A DNA stretch of 64,000 nt. It comes from CAVTSA01 sp963737225 (GTDB lineage Bacteria > Chloroflexota > Dormibacteria > Dormibacterales > Dormibacteraceae). The notes under the pieces were generated by a model. The model was not told where the DNA came from. It ran no database searches and was given only the letters and a program-made list of their open reading frames with translations. Below, in pieces: positions 25,903-34,376 of the stretch. Positions within the stretch are counted from its first letter, which is position 1, and every line of letters starts with the position of its first letter. The stretch lies in the NCBI GenBank assembly GCA_963737225.1, contig CAVTSA010000002.1:1-64000 (forward strand), written 5' to 3'. A program made the translations under genes and the position numbers.

Positions 25903-26151
25903 ATGGCCGAACGCGTCCGTGACCTCAACGACCGCGACTTCAAGCAGCTGGTGGGGTGCTCACGCGAGGAGCTCGACACCTTCTGCCGCCGCGCCGACGT
26001 CCTGCAGCAGCTAAACGGCGCTGCGCTGCCACTGGGGCTCTATGCCTTTCTGCCAGCCATCCTCGACGCCGACGTCGAGCAAGTCCGCGCCCGCGGGGCG
26101 AGACTCCAGCGAGCTCCGCGCGGAATGGCCTGGCAGACGCTACCCGCATAG
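25903..26151 (+). CDS. 82-aa protein between the regulator and integrase
   Basis: ATG 25903 has AGGAGG eight bases upstream, 13 bp after the XRE-Nudix stop. The sequence begins MAERVRDLNDRDFKQLVGCS and has a helical middle (CRRADVLQQLNGAALPLGLY) and a basic tail. No domain is recognised. It is co-directional with the regulator and integrase and likely in one transcript with them. Confidence 0.5.
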   Translation: MAERVRDLNDRDFKQLVGCSREELDTFCRRADVLQQLNGAALPLGLYAFLPAILDADVEQVRARGARLQRAPRGMAWQTLPA

Positions 26152-26205
26152 CGCCGCGGGGCCCTCAAAGCAGGCGCTGGCGATCGATCACAGGGGACGC
26201 CGGGG

Positions 26206-27351
26206 ATGGCACGTCGAGGAGCGGGTGAGGGATCGATCTACAAGCGCAAGGACGGCCGCTGGACAGGGGCGATCACGACCAGCTCCGACGGCAAGCGCCG
26301 GGCCTACTACGGGAAGACCCGCAAGGAGGTCGCAGAAAAGGTCTCTGCCGCCCTCGAGGCACGCGCGCACGGCATGCTCCCGCATGGCAAGTCACCCACA
26401 GTCGCCGCCTTCCTCGACCGCTGGCTCGACCACGAGCACGGGCGTGTCCGCGAGCGGACCTGGACGCATTACCGCTGGCTCGTCGGCCGTGCCAAAGAAT
26501 CGATCGGCCGCGTACGGCTCGATCGCCTCACAGCCGAGGACGCCGACAAGATGCTGCGTTCAGCTGGTCAGAGCGGCCTCTCGTCGAGGTCCGTACATCA
26601 CCTCCGGGCCGTGGTCCGAAACGCCCTCAATCAGGCCGTGCGGTGGGACCTGATCCCCCGGAACCCGATGGTACTAACGGAGCCGGTGCGCGTCCAACCG
26701 CGGACCGAGGCCATCTACCTGGAGCCGAGCGAGGCGCCGGCGGTACTCCAGGCGGTCGCTGACGACCCGCTGCTCGAGCCGACGGTAACGCTCGCGCTCG
26801 GCCTCGGCATGCGCGCGGGCGAGGTCCTGGGCCTCCAATGGCACGACGTCGACCTGGTCGCCGGCGAGCTCCACGTCCGGCGCCAAGTGCAGCGGATGCC
26901 TCGGCTCGTCGACGACGACGGGCCCCGGACCGAACTTCGCATCGTCCCGCTGAAGACGACCCAGAGCCGGCGCGACCTCCCCCTACCGATGTTCATCGCA
27001 CGAGCCCTGGAACGCCACCAGACCCGCTGCATGTCCTCCGGCGTCGTGCCGCTGTCCAGCGGCCTCCTCTTCGTCCGTCGAGACGGCTCTCCGGTCGACG
27101 GCGCCGAGCTGACTCGGCACTTCCAGACCGCCCTCGCCAAGGCCGGCCTCGGGCGCATGCGATTTCACGACCTGCGGCACAGCGCCGCATCGCTACTCCA
27201 CGCCCAGGGCGTACCGCCCAAGGTCACTCAGGCCATCCTTGGCCACAGCACGATCACCACGACGCTGGCGATCTACACGCACCTCACGAAGGACCTGAAC
27301 CGAGACGCCGCCGCGGCGCTCGACCGGGTCTTCGATCGACCCGGACTCTGA
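26206..27351 (+). CDS. int: Tyrosine recombinase (element integrase)
   Basis: 381 aa. The N-terminal AP2-like arm-binding domain (GEGSIYKRKDGRWTGAI) is followed by a SAM-like core-binding domain (SPTVAAFLDRWLDHE). The catalytic domain has all expected residues: Arg in LGMRAGEVLGL, Lys in VPLKTTQSRRDLPL, HxxR in FHDLRHSAASLL, His in LGHSTITTT and the nucleophile Tyr in AIYTHL. It ends 72 bp before the attR core in tRNA-Tyr, the usual position for an integrase. It should catalyse integration into the tRNA gene and, with the excisionase-like protein, excision. Confidence 0.9.
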   Translation: MARRGAGEGSIYKRKDGRWTGAITTSSDGKRRAYYGKTRKEVAEKVSAALEARAHGMLPHGKSPTVAAFLDRWLDHEHGRVRERTWTHYRWLVGRAKESIGRVRLDRLTAEDADKMLRSAGQSGLSSRSVHHLRAVVRNALNQAVRWDLIPRNPMVLTEPVRVQPRTEAIYLEPSEAPAVLQAVADDPLLEPTVTLALGLGMRAGEVLGLQWHDVDLVAGELHVRRQVQRMPRLVDDDGPRTELRIVPLKTTQSRRDLPLPMFIARALERHQTRCMSSGVVPLSSGLLFVRRDGSPVDGAELTRHFQTALAKAGLGRMRFHDLRHSAASLLHAQGVPPKVTQAILGHSTITTTLAIYTHLTKDLNRDAAAALDRVFDRPGL

Positions 27352-27376
27352 ACCGCGCTGCTGTCATTGTGCTGTC
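27348..27376. repeat. Candidate integrase arm-type site, right
   Basis: TGAACCGCG-CTGCTGTCA-TT-GTGCTGTC, overlapping the integrase stop codon, matches 6563-6598 apart from a six-base insertion and spacer changes. Both copies face the same way and lie inside the element near a core site. Confidence 0.4.
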
Positions 27377-27423
27377 GGGTCCCCCACTCAAACTTCGAAC
27401 AGAGTGCGGAATTCGGACAATCC

Positions 27424-27495
27424 TGAGTTCAAAATCGGGGGTGGTGGGCCGGGCAGGAGTCGAACCTGCATAGCTTTCGCGGCGGTTTTACAGAC
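27424..27495. other. attR core within tRNA-Tyr
   Basis: A direct repeat of 6423-6493 (identical for 61 bp, one A indel further out). It runs from just beyond the tRNA 3' end through the T and variable arms to the anticodon loop, so integration rebuilds an intact tRNA on this side. Confidence 0.85.
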
Positions 27496-27526
27496 CGTTG
27501 GGTTCACCACGTACCCATGCCGACCC
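27442..27526 (-). tRNA. tRNA-Tyr (GTA)
   Basis: Read on the minus strand: acceptor 5' strand GGGTCGG (27526-27520) pairs with CCGGCCC (27452-27446, one G-T pair), followed by A-CCA encoded at 27445-27442. The D stem is TGGG/CCCA, the anticodon stem CGGT/ACCG and the loop CTGTAAA with GTA at 27491-27489. A long class II variable arm follows, then the T arm GCAGG-TTCGACT-CCTGC. The long variable arm and GTA anticodon identify tyrosine. The gene is intact and serves as the element integration site. Confidence 0.9.
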
Positions 27527-27592
27527 ACGAACGCAGCGTTGGGATTCTACCCGTCACCCGGGCCCCACCGCCGTTTGCGAGAATGGAGTGCC

Positions 27593-28903
27593 GTGACCCG
27601 AGGCGCCGCCCGCTACGTCCTCTGGGTCATGTTCGCGATCAACCTCCTCAACTACGCCGACCGCTGGGTGGGGTCGGTGGTCGCCCCGCTGATCCAGAAG
27701 CAGTTCCACCTGAACGACTTTCAGGTCGGCCTCCTGGGCAGCGCCTTCATCATCGTGTACGCGCTGGCCGCCATCCCCTTCGGGTACTGGGCCGATCGCG
27801 GCGTGCGCAAGGTGGTGATCGGCGTCGGGGTTGCCGTCTGGAGCGTGGCCACCGTCGCCAGCGGCCTGGTCGGCAGCTTCGCCCAGCTCTTCGTCGCCCG
27901 CGCGGTCCTCGGCGTGGGCGAGGCTTCCTACTACCCGGCCGGCACCTCGCTACTCAGCGACTCCTTCCACAAGGACCAGCGCCCGCGGGTGATGGCGATC
28001 TGGGATGCCGGAAGCGCCGTCGGGATCGCCGTCGGCTTCGCCGGGGGCGGCGCCATCGCGAGCGCGTTCGGCTGGCGCGCGGCGTTCCTCTGCACCGCCC
28101 TTCCCGGGCTGGTGCTCGCCATCCTCGCGTTCACCATGCGGGAGCCGCTCCGGGGGGCGTCCGAGCGAGCGGGCCCCAAGGTGGAGCACCTGCGCGAGGC
28201 GGGCTGGGCCGGCTACCAGAAGCTGATCCGAATTCCGACCCTTCGCGCCACGATCCTGGCCCGCACCTCCCTCTACTTCGTGCTCGCGGCGGCCGCCTTC
28301 TGGCTTCCCACCCTACTCGGCCGGCGCTTCGGCATGACCGTCGGCCAGGCGGGGCTGTTCTCAGGCGTGGTGCTGGTGCTGGGAGGCCTGGCCGGCACGC
28401 TGCTGGGCGCCTTCATCGTCGACTGGTTCCGGCGGCGCGGTCGCAACGGGGACGTGACCAGCCTCTGGGTGGGTATCGCCGGGTTCCTGATCGGTGCCGT
28501 CTTCATGACGGTGTCGCTGGTCGGACCCTGGAGCCTGGGCGCGATCCCGATCTTCGTACCGGCCTTCTTCATCGCCGTGCTCAGCCTCTATCTCTATTCG
28601 GGGCCCTTCGACGCCGTCGGGCAGAACGTCGTCTCGCCAGGGCTGCGGGCGAGCGCGGTCACGCTCCAGCTGCTGGTCGCCCATCTCCTCGGCGACTCCT
28701 ACTCAACCGCGGTGGTGGGCGCGATCTCCGACACCGTCCACAGCCTGATGCTGGCCCTCCTCGTCACCTGCCCGCCGCTGCTCGTGCTGTCGGCGATCTT
28801 CGCCGCGCTCGGCCTTCCCACGGTGCGGCGCGATACCGCGCGCATGGAGGCCGAGTGGGCGGAACACGCCCCGGACCTGCCCTCGGCGGCGCCGGCGCTC
28901 TGA
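27593..28903 (+). CDS. MFS transporter
   Basis: A 436-aa, 12-span major facilitator. The first loop carries the MFS signature in the form GYWADRGVRKVVIG; FVARAVLGVGEASYYPAGTS matches the Spinster/sugar-acid-like subfamily, and LGAFIVDWFRRRGRNGDV is the equivalent loop of the second half. GTG 27593 was chosen because GGAG precedes it by four bases and YVLWVMFAINLLNYADRW starts the first helix. It is close to PhyH and enolase-superfamily genes, so import of a sugar acid or other organic acid is a fair guess. The substrate is unproven. Confidence 0.85.
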   Translation: MTRGAARYVLWVMFAINLLNYADRWVGSVVAPLIQKQFHLNDFQVGLLGSAFIIVYALAAIPFGYWADRGVRKVVIGVGVAVWSVATVASGLVGSFAQLFVARAVLGVGEASYYPAGTSLLSDSFHKDQRPRVMAIWDAGSAVGIAVGFAGGGAIASAFGWRAAFLCTALPGLVLAILAFTMREPLRGASERAGPKVEHLREAGWAGYQKLIRIPTLRATILARTSLYFVLAAAAFWLPTLLGRRFGMTVGQAGLFSGVVLVLGGLAGTLLGAFIVDWFRRRGRNGDVTSLWVGIAGFLIGAVFMTVSLVGPWSLGAIPIFVPAFFIAVLSLYLYSGPFDAVGQNVVSPGLRASAVTLQLLVAHLLGDSYSTAVVGAISDTVHSLMLALLVTCPPLLVLSAIFAALGLPTVRRDTARMEAEWAEHAPDLPSAAPAL

Positions 28904-28914
28904 CGGTCGGTCGG

Positions 28915-29709
28915 TCAGCCCCAGGCTTCGCTGCCGGCGAACGCCATGTGCGCCCCTTCGCGGTAGCGCGGCCGCTCAAGGTACTCGTTGACCCCGGGCA
29001 CCGCCTGGCCGCGGAGCAGGAACGCCGACGGCCACACGCCCTCGCAGACGATCCGGGTGGACGTGGGTATGTACCGGATCGTCAACCCCCTCCGCCAGCG
29101 GTCCGAAGTATTGGCGTGGGAGCCATGGACGATGTTGGGGTGGTGCACCTCGACGTCGCCGGGTTCGAGGATGATGTCGACCGCCTGCTTCTCGTCGATC
29201 AGGGAGGGGTCGACGTCCACCTCGGCGTTGAGCACGTTCTGCACGTCGGTGCGCCGGCGGTTCTGTTTCAGGTCCCAGCGCTGGGTGCCGGGCAGCACGC
29301 GCATGCAGCCGTTGTCCGGCCCGGTCGCGTCCAGCGCCAGCCACAGCGACACCACCCGCATCGGTTCCAGCGGCCAGAACGAACCGTCCTGGTGCCAGAG
29401 GACGGCCTGTCCGGTCCGGGGCGGCTTGGCGATGTAGTGACTGGCGAAAAGCGCGATGTCGGGACCCACGAATTGCTGGGCCACGTCGAGCAGGCGATCG
29501 TCGCCGACCAGCCGCACCCAGAACGGATCGTCGGTCACCAGGTCCGTGTTGAGCTGCTCGGGACGCAGGTCGGGGTGGTGGCGCTGCAGCCAGTCGATAT
29601 GCTCGCGCCCCTCCTCGACCAGATCTCGATCGATGACCCCCCGGAAGATGGCGTAGCCGTCCTCTTCGTACCGGGACTTCACCGCCTGTCCGTCGTCGCC
29701 GTCTGTCAT
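28915..29709 (-). CDS. Phytanoyl-CoA dioxygenase (PhyH) family protein
   Basis: A 264-aa Fe(II)/2-oxoglutarate oxygenase. LWHQDGSFWPLEP gives the H-x-D iron ligands, VHHPNIVHGSHANTS the distal His, and RWRRGLTIRYIPTS the Arg that binds 2-oxoglutarate. ATG 29709 follows GGAGGAGG by six bases. PhyH enzymes hydroxylate small organic substrates or secondary metabolites; the substrate here is unknown. It converges with the MFS gene and is divergent from the enolase-superfamily gene. Confidence 0.85.
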   Translation of the reverse strand: MTDGDDGQAVKSRYEEDGYAIFRGVIDRDLVEEGREHIDWLQRHHPDLRPEQLNTDLVTDDPFWVRLVGDDRLLDVAQQFVGPDIALFASHYIAKPPRTGQAVLWHQDGSFWPLEPMRVVSLWLALDATGPDNGCMRVLPGTQRWDLKQNRRRTDVQNVLNAEVDVDPSLIDEKQAVDIILEPGDVEVHHPNIVHGSHANTSDRWRRGLTIRYIPTSTRIVCEGVWPSAFLLRGQAVPGVNEYLERPRYREGAHMAFAGSEAWG

Positions 29710-29804
29710 TGCCGACCTCCTCCACATCATCATGGGCCGCAGCGACGGTGTCTGGAGGTCGCAGTCCTGCCCGGAGGGTCCGGGAAAGCCACGAGGAGCA
29801 GCGC

Positions 29805-30965
29805 GTGAAGATCGATCGCATCGAGTTCGTCCCCTTCGAGACCACCTTTGACCGGTTCCAGAACGGCGAGCCGCAACCCGGTGCTCGGGGAGTCCAGACC
29901 CTGACCCGGATCGTCACCGACGAGGGCGCCGAGGGGTACTACCTGGGCGGTCAGGGGCACGGCGACCAGGACGGCCTGGAGGACCACGACCGGGCTTACA
30001 TCGCCGCCCGCCTGGCGCCGCTGCTGGTTGGTCAGAACCCGTTCGATCGCGAACGATTCTGGCACTGGATGTGGGCGGCCAAGGTTCCCGAACACCTGCT
30101 GAGCGTCGTCGACATGGCCCTCTGGGACCTGGCCGGCCGGGTCGCCGGGCTGCCCGTCCACAAGCTGCTCGGCGGCTGCCGCGACCGGGTGCGCGCGTAC
30201 GCCAGCACCTACCCCAACCTGGGCTCGCCCGAGGATTACGCCGCGCACGCGCTCGAGTGCCGGCGCCGGGGCTACCCGGCCTACAAGATCCACCCGCACT
30301 ACTTCTGGGATCCCGCCACCCGCCAGGCGGCGCCCGGCCGTCCCTCGCACGTGGAGTGGGACCTCCGGACGTGCCAGGCCGTGCGCGAGGCGGTCGGTGA
30401 CGAGATGACCCTGATGTACGACCCGTGGGGGACCTATCACACCTACGCCGACGCGGTCCGGGTCGGGCGGGAGCTGGAGCGCCTGGACTTCTACTGGTAC
30501 GAGCACCCGATGCCCGAATACCGGATCGAGCCCTACGTGCGCCTGGCCGAAGAGCTGCGGATCCCGATCTGCTCGCCGGAGATCGCCGAGGGCAGCCTGT
30601 ACACGAGGGCGGAGTGGATTCTGCGCCGCGCCTCGGACATCAGCCGGATCGACGTCCTCCGCGGCGGGATCACCGGCGCCATGAAGACGGCGGCCCTGTG
30701 CGAGGCCCACGGCGTCCGCTGCGAGATCCACATGAGCGGCTTCGGCAACCTGCAGGTGCTGGGCGCGACCAGCGAGGACGTCTGCGAGTACTACGAGCGT
30801 GGGCTGCTCGCTCCCAACGTCGGGTACGACCAGACGCCGCCGTACCTCGAGGAGCCATCCGATCCGATGGACGCCGACGGCTTCGTCACCGTCCCCACCG
30901 CCCCCGGACTCGGCTACCGGCTGAACTGGGACTACATCGAGGACCACCGTCTGCCGCAGGAGTAG
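29805..30965 (+). CDS. Enolase-superfamily dehydratase/racemase (MR/MLE type)
   Basis: 386 aa. The N-terminal capping domain is followed by a TIM barrel. YKIHPHYFWD is the base-bearing strand, MLMYD-like LMYDPWGTY gives the first metal Asp, YWYEHPMPEY the second acidic ligand, ICSPEIAEGS the third, and CEIHMSGFGN the general His. Such enzymes abstract an alpha proton from a carboxylate, typically dehydrating sugar acids. GTG 29805 has GGAG at suitable spacing; upstream in-frame codons lack a site. The neighbours suggest sugar-acid catabolism. Confidence 0.8.
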   Translation: MKIDRIEFVPFETTFDRFQNGEPQPGARGVQTLTRIVTDEGAEGYYLGGQGHGDQDGLEDHDRAYIAARLAPLLVGQNPFDRERFWHWMWAAKVPEHLLSVVDMALWDLAGRVAGLPVHKLLGGCRDRVRAYASTYPNLGSPEDYAAHALECRRRGYPAYKIHPHYFWDPATRQAAPGRPSHVEWDLRTCQAVREAVGDEMTLMYDPWGTYHTYADAVRVGRELERLDFYWYEHPMPEYRIEPYVRLAEELRIPICSPEIAEGSLYTRAEWILRRASDISRIDVLRGGITGAMKTAALCEAHGVRCEIHMSGFGNLQVLGATSEDVCEYYERGLLAPNVGYDQTPPYLEEPSDPMDADGFVTVPTAPGLGYRLNWDYIEDHRLPQE

Positions 30966-31022
30966 TCCGCCGGAGCAACCCCGCCAGAGCAACCCCGGCG
31001 GAGTAACCCCTCGCCGCGCTCC

Positions 31023-31076
31023 TTGACCCCCAACACCGGACCCGTTACCATTCAGTAATGTATTACTGGCCGGTAA
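31023..31076 (+). promoter_or_regulatory. Promoter with 32-bp palindromic operator
   Basis: TTGACC (31023), a 17-bp spacer and TACCAT form a promoter. A 32-bp palindrome spans 31045-31076: TTACC, CAGTAAT, gt, ATTACTG, GGTAA with two-base gaps. It covers the -10 box and start site of the SRPBCC/ArsR operon, a typical position for ArsR autorepression. Confidence 0.65.
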
Positions 31077-31096
31077 AGCATCTGGGAGGTCCACCC

Positions 31097-31528
31097 GTGC
31101 CCGACGTTGTCCGCTCGATCGATATCCAGGCTCCGCCGAGCTCCGTGTGGAGGTGGCTCGCGACGCAGGAGGGTCTACGCCTCTGGCTCAGCTCAGATCT
31201 GGAGATCGACCTGCGGCCCGACGGCGCTTACACGATGGCCGGCGGCGACGGTGAGACCCGGATCAGCGGGACCGTGCTGGAGCTGATCCCCGAGGGCGAG
31301 CTGGCTCTGTCATGGCTGGAGGAGGGTTCGGGCTGGAGGTACCCGGCGCGGCTGGTCGTGAGGCTCAAAGCGATTGCCGGCGGCACCCGCGTCACGCTGG
31401 CCCACGACGGGTTCGCCGGGATCGGGAAAGCTGGTTGGGAGAGAACCGCGGAGGCGTACGAGCGGGGCGCGGATCGCCACCGGGTGCTGGAGCGGCTCGC
31501 CGAGGTGGTGTCCGCCGCGCGTGTCTAG
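31097..31528 (+). CDS. SRPBCC (AHSA1-like) domain protein
   Basis: 143 aa. VVRSIDIQAPPSSVWRWLAT and YTMAGGDGETRISGTVLELI are the usual first strand/helix and middle strands of an AHSA1-type START-like fold, which forms a hydrophobic pocket. TRVTLAHDGFAGIGKAGW is the C-terminal signature. GTG 31097 has GGGAGG seven bases upstream; ATG 31058 lies inside the operator and was rejected. It overlaps the ArsR gene by eight bases. SRPBCC/ArsR pairs are common in actinobacteria; the ligand is unknown. Confidence 0.75.
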   Translation: MPDVVRSIDIQAPPSSVWRWLATQEGLRLWLSSDLEIDLRPDGAYTMAGGDGETRISGTVLELIPEGELALSWLEEGSGWRYPARLVVRLKAIAGGTRVTLAHDGFAGIGKAGWERTAEAYERGADRHRVLERLAEVVSAARV

Positions 31529-31871
31529 CCCAGCGTCGAGTTCGAGTGACGAGCTGTTCCGGGTTCTCGCCGACCCGACTCGCCGCCGCGTCCTCGACCT
31601 GCTCGCCGAGCGCGGCACGCTGACGGTTGGTGAGCTCGCCGCGGAGTTCCCGGAGCTGGTCCCGTCGGGGATCTCCAAGCATCTGATGGCGATGCGCGCC
31701 GCGGGGCTCGTCGTCGCCACCAAGCAGGGCCGGCAGCAGCGGTACCGAATCGACGGCGACGGGCTCGCCGGGGCACTGGCTCCCTGGCTGGCGAGATACG
31801 AGGCGTACTGGTCGGGGGCGCTGGCACGCCTTCGTGACCTCGCCGAAGCGGGCGGCGCACCCTCGGCGTGA
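31521..31871 (+). CDS. ArsR-family transcriptional regulator
   Basis: A 116-aa winged-helix repressor. LFRVLADPTRRRVLDLLAER and LTVGELAAEFPELVPSGISK, then HLMAMRAAGLVVATKQGRQQ, are the standard ArsR helices and wing (RYRID). No metal-binding cysteines are present, so it probably senses something other than arsenite or zinc. Start GTG 31521 overlaps the SRPBCC stop. It likely binds the palindrome at 31045-31076 and represses its own operon. Confidence 0.8.
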   Translation: MSSPASSSSDELFRVLADPTRRRVLDLLAERGTLTVGELAAEFPELVPSGISKHLMAMRAAGLVVATKQGRQQRYRIDGDGLAGALAPWLARYEAYWSGALARLRDLAEAGGAPSA

Positions 31872-32001
31872 TCGGAAGAGGCCGGCCGAGCGCCCTCGAA
31901 ACCCCCTCCATCCCGACGGCCGGCCGCCCTCTTAGACTGGCCTCGTTTTATGGACACAACCACGTCGTGCCGGGGCGCGGCGGCTCGCCCGGAGGCGTGA
32001 C

Positions 32002-33192
32002 ATGGCGAAGACGGTGATCGTGAGCGGAGCGCGCACGCCGATCGGCAAGTTCGGGGGGGCGTTCAAGGACCTGGAGGCGGTCGATCTCGGGGGCCTCGCG
32101 ATCGCCGAGGCCCTGCGGCGGGCGGGGATCGAGGGGTCGCAGGTCGACTACGTGATCATGGGCCAGGTCCTCCAGGCAGGCACCGGTCAGATCACCGCCC
32201 GCCAGGCCGCGATCAAAGGTGGGATCCCACCGGAAGTCCCCGCCATCACCATCAACAAGGTCTGCCTCTCCGGCCTCAACGCGATCGCGCTGGCCGACCA
32301 GATGATCCGCGCGGGCGAGGTGGAAACCGTCGTCGCCGGCGGGATGGAGTCGATGACGCAGGCGCCCTACCTGCTCCCGAAGGCGCGTTTCGGTGCCCGG
32401 ATGGGCGACGCGCCGATGGTCGACGCGATGATCCACGACGGCCTCTGGTCCACCTTCACCGGCAACGAGATGGGCAAGGACTCGGACGAGGTCAACAAGG
32501 AGCTCGAGATCTCGCGCGAGGACCAGGACGCCTGGGCGGCCCGCTCCCACCAGCGCGCGGCGGCGGCCACCACCTCGGGCCGGCTGGCCGAGGAGATGGT
32601 GCCGGTCGACGTGCCTCAACGGCGTGGCGACCCGCTGCGGGTCGGCGCCGACGAGGGTATCCGCCCGGACTCCACCGAGGAGACGCTCGCCAGGCTCCGG
32701 CCGGCGTTCCTGAGGGATGGCACCATCACCGCCGGGAACGCGTCGCAGATCTCGGACGGCGCGGCGGCGGTGGTCGTCATGTCCGCCGACCGCGCGGCGG
32801 CGCTCGGCATCGACCCGCTGGCGGAGATCCTGAGCCACGGCATGAGCGCCGACCGCTTCGCCTGGCTCCACACGGTGCCGGCGCTCGCTCTCCAGCGCGC
32901 GGCCGACAAGGCGGGCGTCCGGCCCGGCGACCTGGACCTGATCGAGATCAACGAGGCGTTCGCCGCGGTCGCCCTGAACAGCGCCCGCATGCTGGGTCTG
33001 CGGGAAGATCGCGTCAACGTCAACGGCGGCTCGGTCGCCCTCGGTCACCCGATCGGAGCCAGCGGCGCCCGTCTCGCCCTTACGCTCGCCTACGAGCTGC
33101 GCCGGCGCGATGCCAGGCTCGGCGGAGCCGCGCTCTGCGGCGGGGGCGGCCAGGGCGACGCGCTCTTGATCCGCAACCCACGGGCAGCCTAG
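32002..33192 (+). CDS. Acetyl-CoA C-acetyltransferase (thiolase)
   Basis: A 396-aa thiolase II, which condenses or cleaves acetoacetyl-CoA. The acyl-accepting Cys is in TINKVCLSGLNAIALAD near residue 90. The C-terminal active-site blocks are IEINEAFAAVALNS, GGSVALGHPIGASGARL (His) and ALCGGGGQGDALL (second Cys). GGAGG lies six bases before ATG 32002. The length and all catalytic residues match the family. It stands alone; roles in fatty-acid or polyhydroxybutyrate metabolism both remain possible. Confidence 0.9.
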   Translation: MAKTVIVSGARTPIGKFGGAFKDLEAVDLGGLAIAEALRRAGIEGSQVDYVIMGQVLQAGTGQITARQAAIKGGIPPEVPAITINKVCLSGLNAIALADQMIRAGEVETVVAGGMESMTQAPYLLPKARFGARMGDAPMVDAMIHDGLWSTFTGNEMGKDSDEVNKELEISREDQDAWAARSHQRAAAATTSGRLAEEMVPVDVPQRRGDPLRVGADEGIRPDSTEETLARLRPAFLRDGTITAGNASQISDGAAAVVVMSADRAAALGIDPLAEILSHGMSADRFAWLHTVPALALQRAADKAGVRPGDLDLIEINEAFAAVALNSARMLGLREDRVNVNGGSVALGHPIGASGARLALTLAYELRRRDARLGGAALCGGGGQGDALLIRNPRAA

Positions 33193-33253
33193 CGTCGGAG
33201 TGTCCACAGTCGGACGCTACGGATGCGGTTTTAGCGTCGGAGTGCGGACACTC
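33191..33253. terminator. Paired hairpins between convergent genes
   Basis: AGCGTC (33191) pairs with GACGCT ending at 33218. GAGTG (33240) and CACTC ending at 33253 form a second hairpin, with a GGTTTT run between. The unit AGCGTCGGAGTG is repeated in both. It lies between the thiolase and DUF5996 stop codons and probably works as a bidirectional terminator. Confidence 0.4.
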
Positions 33254-33258
33254 TGGCG

Positions 33259-34203
33259 TTACTCGTGCGCCGCCAGCAGCACGGGGTCGGTGATCCCTCC
33301 TGGACACGCCTGACCAGCGGCGTCCCACCCCGCCAGCCGCGCCCCCGCCTGGTACGCGCTCTCGAAGAAGTCCAGCGTCGTCTCCACCGGATCCTCGGCA
33401 GCGCGGGCGTCGTCGTAGGGCAGCACCGCCAGGTGACCTGATCCTCGGTCCCGCCAGCTCGCGGACTCCGGCCGCAGCGGCTGATCGGCAAGCCCCACCG
33501 GTTCGGGCGCCGTGTAGGAATAGAAGGCCGGGAACGGGGTCTGTGAGTCGCCGAACCAGAATCCGGCGCTGATCACCTCGCGCGAATAGGCCTCCCGGGT
33601 GACGGAATCGACGTCGGGCGAGAAGTCGATCCTGCGGTCGGAAAAGCGGGTGACGGCGATGTCGAACGTGTGCCAGAAGTGGTGGACCGGGCTCACCTTC
33701 CCCGAGTAGCCAGCCGAGAAGAGCTCCAGGATCAGGCTGACCTGGCTCAGCACGCGCCAGTACGTGTTGACGGCCACCGGGTCGTAGATGTCGTGCTCGG
33801 CGTCCTGCCCGAACGGTCTTCCACTGTCGGGCAGGTCGAAGGGCGTGTCGCGGGGAACGGAAACCTCGATTCCCAGCCCTTGAAGCGCCTCGTGCGTCCG
33901 GTCGTGAAACGAGGCCACCGACTGTCCCGTCAGCGGGATCGAAACCCGCCGTCCGTCCAGGTGGTTGATCTGCAGGTCGTGAGCGACCAGATCGAGGTCG
34001 ATCGCGAAGATTGCGTCCCGGCCGGCCGACCACATCGGTCGGGTGGTGAGACCGCGGCCGGTGACGTAGAAGGGCACGTTCCACCAGTGGTTGCGCCGGA
34101 CGCTGGCGCCGAGCCGGATCTTCCCCACCACCTGGAGGAACCGGTGCACCGTCTCCTTCGACCCGGCCCAGCCGGCCAGCGGGAGGGAAGGGAAAAGATC
34201 CAT
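33259..34203 (-). CDS. DUF5996 family protein
   Basis: 314 aa. LPLAGWAGSKETVHRFLQVV, GASVRRNHWWNVPFYVTGRG and SPVHHFWHTFDIAVTRFSDR, followed by SAGFWFGDSQTPFPAFYSYT, are the recognisable blocks of DUF5996, a cytosolic family of unknown function. ATG 34203 has AGGAGG five bases upstream. It converges with the thiolase and has no operon partner. Confidence 0.75.
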   Translation of the reverse strand: MDLFPSLPLAGWAGSKETVHRFLQVVGKIRLGASVRRNHWWNVPFYVTGRGLTTRPMWSAGRDAIFAIDLDLVAHDLQINHLDGRRVSIPLTGQSVASFHDRTHEALQGLGIEVSVPRDTPFDLPDSGRPFGQDAEHDIYDPVAVNTYWRVLSQVSLILELFSAGYSGKVSPVHHFWHTFDIAVTRFSDRRIDFSPDVDSVTREAYSREVISAGFWFGDSQTPFPAFYSYTAPEPVGLADQPLRPESASWRDRGSGHLAVLPYDDARAAEDPVETTLDFFESAYQAGARLAGWDAAGQACPGGITDPVLLAAHE

Positions 34204-34376
34204 GAGGTCCTCCTGAGCGACCTTCCGGCGATGAATGCAAGCCCGCCCCGGGATCGTAGCGCCTGCGATGAGGGGGCCGCCCGGTCCTGCGCACGTCGGG
34301 AGCCGTTGCTCACGCAGCGGAGGAGCACTTTCCGCGATCGGGGTCTCCCTGCTCCGACCACTAGGATCCAGTAGGC

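Noticed and set aside
27592..29808. 763-codon plus-strand frame over the MFS and PhyH genes
   Set aside because: Out of frame with the MFS gene and antisense to PhyH; Arg/Pro-rich shadow product.
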